From Chlamydiales bacterium (GTDB taxonomy: Bacteria > Chlamydiota > Chlamydiia > Chlamydiales > JAJFMA01): a DNA stretch of 64,000 nucleotides. The notes under the pieces were generated by a model. That model made no database searches. It saw only the letters and a list, made by a program, of their open reading frames with translations, and had not been told where the DNA came from. Both the position numbers and the translations under genes were made by a program. Where the stretch lies: positions 1 through 64,000 of the forward strand of contig JAUXSF010000033.1 in assembly GCA_030679955.1 (NCBI GenBank). The letters are read 5' to 3'. Every line of letters starts with the position of its first letter. Position 1 is the first letter of the stretch. Positions 1 through 8,024 of the stretch are shown here, piece by piece.

Positions 1-297
1 AATTTATCTATACACGGTTTCCCAGGGTTGCGTCGTCCTATGGACTCCTTACCCTGGGCTATTAAGAGGCTCAGCGCTCCCGCGCTGAGAACAAAAACAG
101 GCATAATAAATAGAAAATATTTTAACTTAACACCATTGGGCTCACGCCTGTGGCTACATGCTTAAATCGCTTCGCGATTACCTGCAGAATACTCCCCCAA
201 AAATCCTGCCTTTTTATTTATTTATTATCTCACTATAAATTGATGTTTTATTATAAATGATTTAAAATTTGGTTGTTTGTAATGAAAAGGCCGTTTT
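1..297. repeat. Non-coding, hairpin-rich intergenic segment
   Basis: No gene is supported here. The segment holds three perfect short stem-loops: CCCAGGGT at 21-28 pairs with 51-58; CTCAGCGC at 70-77 pairs with 82-89 across a TCCC loop; AATCGC at 165-170 pairs with 174-179. Between and after them the DNA is AT-rich, and it supplies the promoter region and an AAAAGG ribosome site for the gene starting at 298. The stacked hairpins resemble multicopy intergenic repeats of bacterial genomes, but copy number cannot be seen from this window. Confidence 0.5.
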
Positions 298-1455
298 ATG
301 TTAGATATAATAAAAGTTAATACGGAAAGAGTTGAAATAAGCGAGGCTAGGGTTTGTCCGGAAGCAGATCTCCAGAGTCCGGTGTATGTTGAAGCTGGCC
401 TAAGCAGTTCGGTGTCTCGGATAGCGCTGGGTATTGTGACAAAATGCGGCCCAAAGGTGGCATTTGAATTAGTTGTCAGATCCATGCCCCTTCTACGCTT
501 TGCCGGTTTCTTGGGAGAAATGATCAGACCGCCACAAAATGCATTAGAAAAAGTGATCCGTATCGCAAGATTTATTGAAGTAGTTGACGCCGCTGGTCTT
601 GTTCACATGACCTTACCCTTTCGAACCATGGTAGATTGTGTGCTAATAACTGGCGCCGTGGCAAGTGCTTTTGAAGATATAAGAAGAGGTACAGAATCAA
701 TTCGTGATTACGCCACAAATGATCGAGATAGCGATTTTTCGGACGTTATCTGCGGTGCTATGAACCTAAGTTTTGGTTGTCTTAATGGTATGAATGCTCT
801 GACAACAGCTAAAGGCCTCTACGCAGGAATTCAAAAAATCGCATTCTTGGATAGGCAACAGCAAGAGGCTGTGATTAAATTCAGATCTATCAGCACGTTG
901 AGTGGGGAAAAATCTTGTAAGGCAGTAGTTATTGATGGTGAGACAGCCGGACCATTACACACATCTTGGGACGTTACAGAAAAAATATATCAACATTGTG
1001 ACACCCTTGTATACAGCGTAAAAAATAGCGAAGAGTTTTGTAGTGCTCTTGAGGATGCTACAAGCAGGTTTGGGCAGTCAGTTGATGTGTTATCCATGCA
1101 GGGCCATGCGAGCCCACACGCGCACGACATCGGTTACGGTTTTAGGGCACAAACCACTGAATTAAGTTGCTTGAACACACATATGGCTGAAGATGCTCAG
1201 GTATTATTTTTAGGTTGCAACACAGCTACTACAGGGCTTACCAAATTGACTCTAGCGGAAAAACTATCCAAGGGATTACCTGGAAGGTCGGTGGTTGGTG
1301 TCGCTGCTTATCTGAATCCATTTATGTTATTTACCCGTTTCAATGGTAAGAACTTTACCCTTTCGCATTGGGCTCCGATAAAGCTTGGTTTGGAAGGGGG
1401 ACAATATGTGGTTAAGCTAGTCTTTGGGAACACCGTTACGACTATAGTGTCATAA
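298..1455 (+). CDS. Unknown protein with CHAT/clan CD peptidase-like C-terminal region
   Basis: A 385-residue protein of unknown function. Residues 40-180 are helical and rather hydrophobic, with no clear signal peptide. The C-terminal third (about 230-345) has the layout of CHAT or other clan CD cysteine peptidases: a hydrophobic strand ending in QGHAS (His270), then a strand ending in FLGCNTATTG (Cys307), then a strand resembling the 'VVG' strand after the catalytic Cys of CHAT domains. That His/Cys pair is what is seen; protease activity is inferred. It stands alone, with the minus-strand NYN gene ending 5 bases beyond its stop. An AAAAGG motif precedes the ATG. A secreted effector role is possible, but no secretion signal is visible. 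Confidence 0.6.
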   Translation: MLDIIKVNTERVEISEARVCPEADLQSPVYVEAGLSSSVSRIALGIVTKCGPKVAFELVVRSMPLLRFAGFLGEMIRPPQNALEKVIRIARFIEVVDAAGLVHMTLPFRTMVDCVLITGAVASAFEDIRRGTESIRDYATNDRDSDFSDVICGAMNLSFGCLNGMNALTTAKGLYAGIQKIAFLDRQQQEAVIKFRSISTLSGEKSCKAVVIDGETAGPLHTSWDVTEKIYQHCDTLVYSVKNSEEFCSALEDATSRFGQSVDVLSMQGHASPHAHDIGYGFRAQTTELSCLNTHMAEDAQVLFLGCNTATTGLTKLTLAEKLSKGLPGRSVVGVAAYLNPFMLFTRFNGKNFTLSHWAPIKLGLEGGQYVVKLVFGNTVTTIVS

Positions 1456-1459
1456 GAGC

Positions 1460-2167
1460 TTAGAGCTCGTCGCTATCATCGAGTTGCTTTGTGAACAGCT
1501 TGAGCCAGCGCTCTTCATCTGAGGCGAAATATTCTTCTGGCTCTTTTTTCTTTTTCGGCTTTTTCGGCGGGCTTTTTTCAGGAGTGGGGGCAGCTTCACG
1601 CTTGGGGTTCACTGGCTCTTCTGCGGCCTTTTTGCTAAAGACCTCGTAATAGTAGTCAAAACACTCATCTGGTGTTTTGGTAACTGTTGGGAGCTCTTCT
1701 TTTTTTGTTGGCGGAACCCTTACAGCTATTTTGGGAAGCCTGTTTAGGATATCATCTTTGGCTTTGTAGGCTTTATGCTTGGCATTGCGGTAGCGGCTAT
1801 GTAGCCAGATGATAAAAGGTTCGATATCGACAGTATGTGCTCCTAGGCGCCTTGCAAGCCAGGCTAGGTGCTTGTCGGAGGTGACAACCGTTTCGTGCGT
1901 GAGCTTCCTTATTGCCTCTAGTTCAGTGACGATAAACTTGTCGGCGGTTTCACCCTCGGCGGTGAAGACGACTTCAACCTGGCGAGGGCGCTTTCTAGAA
2001 AGCTCTCCAGGAGCATACGTCGCATCAAAGACAATGGTGACGTCGAGGTTGAGAGCTTCGATTTTTTCGGTAAGATTGCGTACAAGGGTGTCTCGATGGC
2101 TTTGCAGGTCCTCACTGGGATCTACAATGCGAAATAGAAGGTTATAGCCATCGATAAAATAGTGCAT
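1460..2167 (-). CDS. NYN/PIN-like ribonuclease domain protein (YacP/Rae1-like)
   Basis: A 235-residue protein with an N-terminal NYN (DUF901/YacP) fold of the PIN nuclease superfamily. It starts with FIDGYNLLF, which carries the first metal-binding Asp. Next come FDATYAPGE and AEGETADKFI, matching the second and third acidic clusters of the family, and a VVTSDKHLA segment at the end of the domain (about 95). Family members are RNA-binding proteins or endoribonucleases acting on ribosome-associated RNA. The last 100 residues are a charged Pro/Lys-rich tail with a KKPKKKKEPEE stretch, longer than in YacP. Its start codon abuts the stop of rdgB, so the two are probably co-transcribed and translationally coupled. 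Confidence 0.8.
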   Translation of the reverse strand: MHYFIDGYNLLFRIVDPSEDLQSHRDTLVRNLTEKIEALNLDVTIVFDATYAPGELSRKRPRQVEVVFTAEGETADKFIVTELEAIRKLTHETVVTSDKHLAWLARRLGAHTVDIEPFIIWLHSRYRNAKHKAYKAKDDILNRLPKIAVRVPPTKKEELPTVTKTPDECFDYYYEVFSKKAAEEPVNPKREAAPTPEKSPPKKPKKKKEPEEYFASDEERWLKLFTKQLDDSDEL

Positions 2168-2767
2168 CTATTGACGACATACGGTTTCCAGATAGATGAC
2201 CAGTTTTTCAAAGGCCTTTCGGCGGTGAGAAATGCGTATGCGTATGCTTTCGTCTAGTTCAGAGAAGGTTTTATCATAATCATGTTTGCGGAAGATTGAA
2301 TCGTAGCCATAACCAAAGCGGCCGCGTTCCTCTTCGATAACTTCGCCTTCACAAACACTGGTGACTGTCTTTTTGATACCGTCGGCATCGGCGCAGGCTA
2401 GTGTGCAGACCAAGTAGGCTGCGCGATCTAGATCGTTTTTGCCGACTAGCTCTTTTAGAACTTTTTGGCAGTTTTCGCGATCGGTAGCTTCTTCGCCAGC
2501 GTAAGTTTTAGAGGAAGGCCCTGGAGCGCCCCCGAGGGCGGGGATTACTAGGCCGGAGTCATCTGCCAACACAAGCTTGTTTAATGCTGTAGCAGCGTGT
2601 AGTGCTTTTTCCATAGCACTTTCTTCAAAGGTTGCCCTTTGAATATTAGGCAGCTGGTAATGCGGAAAATCGTGAAGTGAAAGCACGTCCACTGAAGGAA
2701 GTGTTTTCATCATTTCACGAAATTCACGAACTTTGTGCAAATTGCGCGTCGCGATGACGATCTCCAT
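2168..2767 (-). CDS. rdgB: XTP/dITP diphosphatase (RdgB/HAM1 family)
   Basis: A 199-residue HAM1-family pyrophosphatase, which hydrolyses XTP, dITP and ITP to monophosphates and so keeps deaminated purines out of nucleic acids. The family N-terminus IATRNLHKVREF, the LADDSGL metal-binding segment (Asp near 69) and the C-terminal GRFGYGYDSIF and SHRRKAFEKL motifs are all visible. Its length is normal. It lies between greA upstream and the NYN protein gene downstream, all on the minus strand. Its stop codon is directly followed by the NYN start, so the three may form an operon. One departure from the usual motif is GGAPGPSSKTYAGE, where most homologues have 'PGvySARyaG'. Confidence 0.93.
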   Translation of the reverse strand: MEIVIATRNLHKVREFREMMKTLPSVDVLSLHDFPHYQLPNIQRATFEESAMEKALHAATALNKLVLADDSGLVIPALGGAPGPSSKTYAGEEATDRENCQKVLKELVGKNDLDRAAYLVCTLACADADGIKKTVTSVCEGEVIEEERGRFGYGYDSIFRKHDYDKTFSELDESIRIRISHRRKAFEKLVIYLETVCRQ

Positions 2768-2812
2768 AAGATCCCTACAGCCCTAAATGCGGAAATTGCT
2801 CCGAATACGCGG

Positions 2813-4981
2813 CTAATCGAGGAAGCTGCGTATCTTGGAGATGGTGAAGGTTTCTTCTTTAAACTCAAAACTCTCGCCGACCTTCTTGCCCATCATACTC
2901 TCCGCCAATTTGGATTGGAAGGAAAGAATGTGGTGTTCCGCATCGGCATCCCATGGCCCTAGAATAGTGTAGGTGACGGTTTTGCCTTTGCTGTCAGAGA
3001 GGTCTACTTTGGCGCCGATGCCAACTTCGTTCGGCGAAATATCGTCTGGTGTAACGACTCGCGAGCGGTTAAGTTGATCGGACAGAGTTTTTAGTTCTGT
3101 TTGTAGACGCGCACGGCGTTCGAGTGCAAATTTGTACTCGGAGTTCTCGCGTAAGTCGCCCAGGGCTCTGGCTGCTTCAATTTCACGGGCGTTATCGACG
3201 ATTTCGACGGTGCCGAGATTTTGAACGCGCTCTTGAGTTCTGCGTAGACCATCTTCAGTGGTCCAAATGGGCTGATCTTCCACTTTAGTTTTACGTTTAG
3301 TGGAGAGAGAGGGGTGTACGACCTCGACCAATGAGCGCAGGATTTTCTTGTCGTGGTCGCTCAATGTGCGGCACTTGGATACTAGCAGCAAGAACTCTTG
3401 AATAAACTCTAAAGATGTACCTTCAATGATATTACGAACGATGAGGTAACGTCTTCCGGAAAGGATGACATACATCTTCTTAATCAGTTCGCGATACTCA
3501 GGCTTAGGCTCTAGAATGGAGTATAGAATTAGGAAGGTCTCAAGGAACTCCCACTGGCCATGCTTATCGTTGAAGGGAACATCTTCACCGCTAACAACTT
3601 TCTGGAAGTACCATACAAAGACTTCTGGTTGTGTTGTAGGATGGATCAGTAGTTCACGCAGCTTCTTCTCTAGTTTTGGCTTGGCGGCGCTTTGTAGTTC
3701 TTTTAGGATATAATCGCGTAGCTGATTCTGCTGAAGGCTGTAGAGGAAATTCAAGAATAGCTCTTCCCAGTCAGGACGGCTTTCGCGGATAGCTGTGAGG
3801 GCACGTTTCTTAAAGGCGATGATTTCTATATCGTTGATAATTTCATCGATATTGGTGATTTCTTTCACTGCATCTGCAACAGACTTGCCATTTACTTGGT
3901 AGTTGAAATGGTTTTCCATGAAGATATGTATCTGCAGAGCTTGTGCAGGTGTAATTTCAGGCTCACCCAGCAGTCCTAGGAGTCTATCTTGCAGAGATTG
4001 TTTAACCTCTTGCTTCTTGATCATATCAGGAAGATCGCGAACAAAGTTGTAGGTTGTTTGCAGAATCTCGCGAATGTCTTTTTTTGTGCTCAGTTGCTTG
4101 TGGAAGAGATCTTCGTGCGATAAAGAGGCTTGACGCAGGATGAATGGCTCGCGCAGATTAGCCGGCGTTTCGATAAACGTATCCTTCTTTACTTTAGCGC
4201 GCGCATTTTGCCACCATTTGGTCCAGTCTTTCTCGGGGATGACTAGGTCGGCTAATTCGTCTTTGATTTCAGAGGCTGTTTTGGGGCCTAGGTCGCCCAA
4301 CAGCATTCTCATGACTTCGGTGGGATTTTCACGCGCTAGCTTTTCCAATTCGTCAGGGTGAGCAAAACGTCTAACGGCAAAATGGTCGTTGGCAAGTGGT
4401 GCTAAGGCCTTAAAAGCGGTTGTGAAGGAGAGGTATTTGCGTCCTGTAACATTTTCAAATTCAATGACAACTTCTTCACGAACGAGGGAGACGTCAACAA
4501 TTTCGCCCGTACCCCAGCCGCCGGCATGGTAGACGAAGTTTCCTTTCTCCAAGTGGCTGAGCAGGTCGTAATGGGAAATAGCACCCTGGAAGCCAGTAGC
4601 TTTCTGCATGCTGTTGACATCGCGCAGGCCGATATAGCGAAGGCGTTTATTAAAGTCGGGCTGCTGACCATAGCGGTTTTCAAGCGCTTGGAACGTGTAG
4701 TCCCGTAACATTTGAGTATTAGTAGTTTGAAGATCAACGATTAAGCGGAGTACGTTATAAGCTCCCTTATCGTCGCCTTGAATTGTCTGCCATAGGGGCA
4801 GGGCTGTCTCGGCATACTGACCAAAGGTAGTAGCCATTTCAGAGTTTTTGATGGAAGTCAGGAGAGCGATAAACTCCCGTGATTCAACAGTGTCGCTAGT
4901 GCAATACTCTTCCCAAAGTTGGAAAAACTTGTGGAAGTCATTCTTCTCTAGCTGCTCTTGAAATTCTTCCAAATAGCCCAT
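2813..4981 (-). CDS. greA: Transcription elongation factor GreA with long N-terminal domain
   Basis: A 722-residue GreA that rescues backtracked RNA polymerase by stimulating transcript cleavage. The last 160 residues hold the GreA module: a coiled coil with the acidic tip ALGDLRENSEYK, then the C-terminal globular domain ending in GESFEFKEETFTI. About 560 residues of helical sequence precede it. Ordinary GreA is about 160 residues; the long form of roughly this length is characteristic of Chlamydiae. I chose the ATG at 4981 because GAGGGGAAG lies 5 bases before it; an upstream ATG 11 codons earlier lacks such a site. The role of the extension is not deducible from sequence. Confidence 0.93.
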   Translation of the reverse strand: MGYLEEFQEQLEKNDFHKFFQLWEEYCTSDTVESREFIALLTSIKNSEMATTFGQYAETALPLWQTIQGDDKGAYNVLRLIVDLQTTNTQMLRDYTFQALENRYGQQPDFNKRLRYIGLRDVNSMQKATGFQGAISHYDLLSHLEKGNFVYHAGGWGTGEIVDVSLVREEVVIEFENVTGRKYLSFTTAFKALAPLANDHFAVRRFAHPDELEKLARENPTEVMRMLLGDLGPKTASEIKDELADLVIPEKDWTKWWQNARAKVKKDTFIETPANLREPFILRQASLSHEDLFHKQLSTKKDIREILQTTYNFVRDLPDMIKKQEVKQSLQDRLLGLLGEPEITPAQALQIHIFMENHFNYQVNGKSVADAVKEITNIDEIINDIEIIAFKKRALTAIRESRPDWEELFLNFLYSLQQNQLRDYILKELQSAAKPKLEKKLRELLIHPTTQPEVFVWYFQKVVSGEDVPFNDKHGQWEFLETFLILYSILEPKPEYRELIKKMYVILSGRRYLIVRNIIEGTSLEFIQEFLLLVSKCRTLSDHDKKILRSLVEVVHPSLSTKRKTKVEDQPIWTTEDGLRRTQERVQNLGTVEIVDNAREIEAARALGDLRENSEYKFALERRARLQTELKTLSDQLNRSRVVTPDDISPNEVGIGAKVDLSDSKGKTVTYTILGPWDADAEHHILSFQSKLAESMMGKKVGESFEFKEETFTISKIRSFLD

Positions 4982-5110
4982 GCCACTTCCCCTCGCGTTT
5001 TTGTTTTCTACCACTTTCTAAGGCAGAATCTGAAAGGCAGTATAGCTTTGGTGCGAATTAAATTCAAAGCGCTTAAGGAGTTTTGCGTTTGTAGTCAGAT
5101 TCTTGAGAGA

Positions 5111-5183
5111 ATTTAACGCAAAGGCGCAGAGACGCAAAGAAGGTTCTCCCTTCTCCGCGCCTCTGCGTCTTCGCGTTAAAATT
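5111..5183. repeat. Long imperfect inverted repeat, family A
   Basis: The left arm (5111-5143) and right arm (5148-5183) are near-complementary and built from short direct units such as AACGCAAAGGCGCAGAG. The element ends 10 bases from the stop codon at 5194 of the minus-strand gene and could form a long hairpin acting as a terminator or 3'-end stabiliser. Related copies lie at 7916-7997 and 52052-52189, with a half copy at 53828-53868. Confidence 0.85.
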
Positions 5184-5193
5184 TCCTCTTTTT

Positions 5194-6057
5194 CTATACT
5201 TTAAAAAACTCACGCGCTGAAGGAGTTAATTTGGTTGTATAAGCGATATGCGCATTCCAATCGGAGAAGTTGATGTCGGCACGTGATTTTATTGTCGCTG
5301 GTTTATCGAGCATTTCTACACCGTTTTCAGGGTAATTTACACCGACGATTCCCTGATCATAGGTGCCTTTTAGCTTAGTAGTCAGGAAAACTCGCTTGTC
5401 AGCTCCCGTTCCGCTCCTTAGGTGGTAAGAAGTTTTCATGGACTCTCCAGAGTATAGAGGCTCCATATCGTATTTATCTAAGATGTGCAGGCGGGCGCTG
5501 TGGAACAAGAAATTAGGGGTACTTTGGCACATTAGGCCTGTGATTCTATAAGTTGTTTCTTCATCTCCAACTAGGCGATAGATTTTGCGAACGACTTCTT
5601 CGGCCAATTGGTCTTTTGTCATGGATTCGTCACACTGAAGAACCTCGTCGCCTATTTTAAGCTGGCCATTGCCGACCATACGCTCGATGTCTCCGGCCAG
5701 AATATCACTCCAACGGACCCTTACACCGTCAACATCTACGGTGCGTGCTCCCGTGTATTGTCCAATTTCCTGGATAGTTGCCTTATCCTGCATCAGTATG
5801 CGTTTAGAGATCTTCGTCGTGGTAACATCATCCGTTACAAAGATCCCTTTGTCAAAGGGTAGAGGCTTATGCTCAGATGGGCGAGCTACCGGCTGGGAGG
5901 AGCCCCAGAGACTAAAAAGGCTAACGCTTGGTAGGCTGTTCCATACTCGGCCAAGATAGGATGTTGATGCTGTCGGCTTGCTAGCCACTGGGGTAGCCAC
6001 GTAATCTGCATCGTTGCTAACCATTACAAAATCATTAATATCTATTGATGTATCCAT
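5194..6057 (-). CDS. Unknown protein, possible effector
   Basis: A 287-residue protein I do not recognise. The first 80 residues are Ser/Thr/Pro-rich and look disordered, with no hydrophobic signal peptide. The rest is a mixed alpha/beta globular region with well-distributed charges. Such an N-terminus fits chlamydial proteins exported by type III secretion, but that is an inference from composition only. A GAGAGAGA purine run lies upstream of the ATG. The gene stands alone: a family A inverted repeat follows the stop, and an AT-rich 200-base gap separates it from the divergent gene at 6262. Confidence 0.6.
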   Translation of the reverse strand: MDTSIDINDFVMVSNDADYVATPVASKPTASTSYLGRVWNSLPSVSLFSLWGSSQPVARPSEHKPLPFDKGIFVTDDVTTTKISKRILMQDKATIQEIGQYTGARTVDVDGVRVRWSDILAGDIERMVGNGQLKIGDEVLQCDESMTKDQLAEEVVRKIYRLVGDEETTYRITGLMCQSTPNFLFHSARLHILDKYDMEPLYSGESMKTSYHLRSGTGADKRVFLTTKLKGTYDQGIVGVNYPENGVEMLDKPATIKSRADINFSDWNAHIAYTTKLTPSAREFFKV

Positions 6058-6261
6058 TATTATCTCTCTCTTTTTATTATACTTAGTTGCTTTTTATAAC
6101 TATTATATTACTACAGAAGTGTTGGTTTGTTATTAACTGTTAATTAAAATTGTGTAAAGATAGTTTACTTAGTAAGAGCTCTGATTGAAGCATTGAGGTA
6201 TTTCTGATATAATTAGGTTGAAGATTAGTTATATTTAATCAGCGTTAATATTAAGGGGCTT
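6058..6261. promoter_or_regulatory. AT-rich divergent intergenic region
   Basis: A strongly AT-rich gap between two genes that point away from each other, so both promoters must lie here. TATAAT-like hexamers are seen (for example GATATAATTA near 6208-6217), but I cannot assign -35 boxes. AAGGGG just before the ATG at 6262 is a clear ribosome site. Confidence 0.4.
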
Positions 6262-6714
6262 ATGTCCAGCGGGGATAGCATTTTCAGCATCGCCGGAAAC
6301 CAGGGAGGCAAGGGGAAGCCCAAACCCAAGCCAGAACTTACGCCCGCCCCTGTTCCTAGGCCTATTTTTGAAAAGTCCGCTGAGCCGATGGATGATGAGG
6401 CCTTGGACAACGCCTTTCGCAAGGTGCGCGAGATGCAGGATGATCTGGAGCGCAACCTAGACAACGTCTACGCGAAGACAGGGTGGAATAAGAGTGTCAT
6501 TACTAGTATGCTGGATAATCCCGGTTTTTATAAGGATCTGGACACCAACTACGAGAGCGCCCAGCACCAGCGTCAGGCGATGAAGGGCGAGATCGACAAC
6601 ATGGTTGGCGCCGGAGCTGTTAATGCGTTAGAATCCCGAGAAAAGAAGAAAGAACAAGATAGAACTAAGCGCAAGACACTAGGTTCGCGCAGAAACTGGC
6701 TCAATATGCATTGA
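6262..6714 (+). CDS. Unknown small helical protein
   Basis: A 150-residue hydrophilic protein, not recognised. It has a Gly/Pro/Lys-rich N-terminus (residues 12-35, with KGKPKPKPE), then a long predicted helical segment with regular acidic and basic residues (about 45-140), and a basic C-terminus. There is no signal peptide or membrane span. AAGGGG lies 5 bases before the ATG. It ends 7 bases before the glycosyltransferase start, suggesting co-transcription. By size and character it could be a chaperone-like or cytoplasmic partner protein, but nothing in the sequence proves this. Confidence 0.6.
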   Translation: MSSGDSIFSIAGNQGGKGKPKPKPELTPAPVPRPIFEKSAEPMDDEALDNAFRKVREMQDDLERNLDNVYAKTGWNKSVITSMLDNPGFYKDLDTNYESAQHQRQAMKGEIDNMVGAGAVNALESREKKKEQDRTKRKTLGSRRNWLNMH

Positions 6715-6721
6715 GAGATAG

Positions 6722-7912
6722 ATGATAGAGCGAATTGACATTCTGTTGCCGCCAGCGAACCGTTGTGGTTACGGCGTGTTGCCTTATTTTTCGCGATCAT
6801 TTTTGGCAGCCTTGGAGCGCTTAGGCATTTCCTGCAGACTTCTGGGTAACGAAGACGGTCCCACTCCAAATCTGGTAGGCGATTTGCTGCGGGATACCCC
6901 GGACTGCACATTGTCATTTAATGGGCTTTTGCCTGATGAAAATAACAATTTTTTCTGTGAGAGGGTCCAGATTCCCCATGTCGCTTGTTTGGTAGACTCT
7001 CCCAATAAGTTTCTATCGATGGTGCAAAGTCCTCTGAATATTATCACCTGCATTGACCAAGATTGGGCTAATTTCTTTACGGGACTGCATCATCACAACA
7101 CCTTCTTTATGCCACATGCTGTGGAAAGTGGCTTTTCGGGGGATTTGGAGGGCAAGCGGCCCTACGACGTCTCCTTTCTGGGTACCTGCTTAGATATTGA
7201 TGAGCTGCGCTCAACCTGGCCTGATCTTTTTGGACCTGCGGTAACCGCTGTTTTAGATGCTGCTACGGAGATAGCGCTAGCCGACCAAACGACCTCCTAT
7301 TTATCAGCCTTTACTCAAGCGATGGATGAGCGTCTGCGCACTCACGGAGATATTGACCCATCAACCCTCGATTTGTGCGACGTCTTAGACAACTTAGAGT
7401 TCTATATTCGTGGTAAAGACCGTTTGGAACTCCTTTTGTCTCTAAAGGACATCAAAGTGCATGTCTTTGGCACCAAAAGTGGCTCTCATGGGTGGGAGAA
7501 ATATTTGAAATCGACCAAGAATCTTGAGTTTCACGGTAGAGTTCCCTACGCAGAAGCCTTGGATGTATTAACCAAGAGTCGCCTGGTCATTAACAGCTGT
7601 CCATCCATCAAAGCAGGAGCTCACGAGCGCATCTTTGCTGGTTTTATGGCTGGAGCTGCAGTGTTGAGCAACGACAACTCCTACATCCGCACTCTTTTTG
7701 ACGCTGATGGGGAGATCCTACTGTATCGTCATGATGGCTACCGGGATGCCGGCGATCAGATCGCGGCTCTCCTAAAAGACGAAGATCGACGCCGCAGTAT
7801 GGTGGCGAGCGCTCGTCAAAAGGTGGAGACCCAGCACACCTGGGATCAGCGCGCTAAGGTATTACTTGAGCACCTTGAGCGAGTTCTCCCGCCCATCCTC
7901 CAGCAATTATAA
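6722..7912 (+). CDS. CgeB-like glycosyltransferase
   Basis: A 396-residue putative GT-B glycosyltransferase of the CgeB/DUF3880 type. The N-terminal half carries an LLGNEDGPTPNLVG stretch and an FFMPHAVE segment. The C-terminal half has the typical nucleotide-sugar region HGRVPYAEALDVLTKSRLV, then GAHERIFAGFMAGAAVLS and the terminal segment ending ARQKVETQHTWDQRA. It probably transfers a sugar from an NDP donor at the cytoplasmic face of the membrane; donor and acceptor are unknown. With the GT4 and GT2 genes downstream, it suggests a surface glycan or lipooligosaccharide locus interrupted by mutY. It follows the gene at 6262 by 7 bases, and only a weak purine run precedes its ATG. Confidence 0.75.
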   Translation: MIERIDILLPPANRCGYGVLPYFSRSFLAALERLGISCRLLGNEDGPTPNLVGDLLRDTPDCTLSFNGLLPDENNNFFCERVQIPHVACLVDSPNKFLSMVQSPLNIITCIDQDWANFFTGLHHHNTFFMPHAVESGFSGDLEGKRPYDVSFLGTCLDIDELRSTWPDLFGPAVTAVLDAATEIALADQTTSYLSAFTQAMDERLRTHGDIDPSTLDLCDVLDNLEFYIRGKDRLELLLSLKDIKVHVFGTKSGSHGWEKYLKSTKNLEFHGRVPYAEALDVLTKSRLVINSCPSIKAGAHERIFAGFMAGAAVLSNDNSYIRTLFDADGEILLYRHDGYRDAGDQIAALLKDEDRRRSMVASARQKVETQHTWDQRAKVLLEHLERVLPPILQQL

Positions 7913-7915
7913 GGA

Positions 7916-7997
7916 CAGTTTAACGCAAAGACGCAGAGACGCAAAGGAGACTTTTTGCTCGTCCTTCTTTGCGCCTCTGCGTCTTTGCGTTGAATTC
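7916..7997. repeat. Long imperfect inverted repeat, family A
   Basis: The arms at 7918-7950 and 7961-7997 are near-complementary, with TTTAACGCAAAGACGCAGAG on the left and its counterpart TGCGTCTTTGCGTTGAA on the right. It begins 4 bases after the stop codon at 7912 and ends 28 bases before the mutY start. It is very similar to the copy at 5111-5183. Open reading through it from an upstream TTG gives mutY a false N-terminal extension. Confidence 0.88.
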
Positions 7998-8024
7998 CCT
8001 CTCCATGGTAAGCTCTGCGGGCTT

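Noticed and set aside
7866-8024. N-terminal extension of mutY from a TTG
   Set aside because: It overlaps the preceding gene and translates the family A inverted repeat; MutY homology starts at the ATG at 8025.
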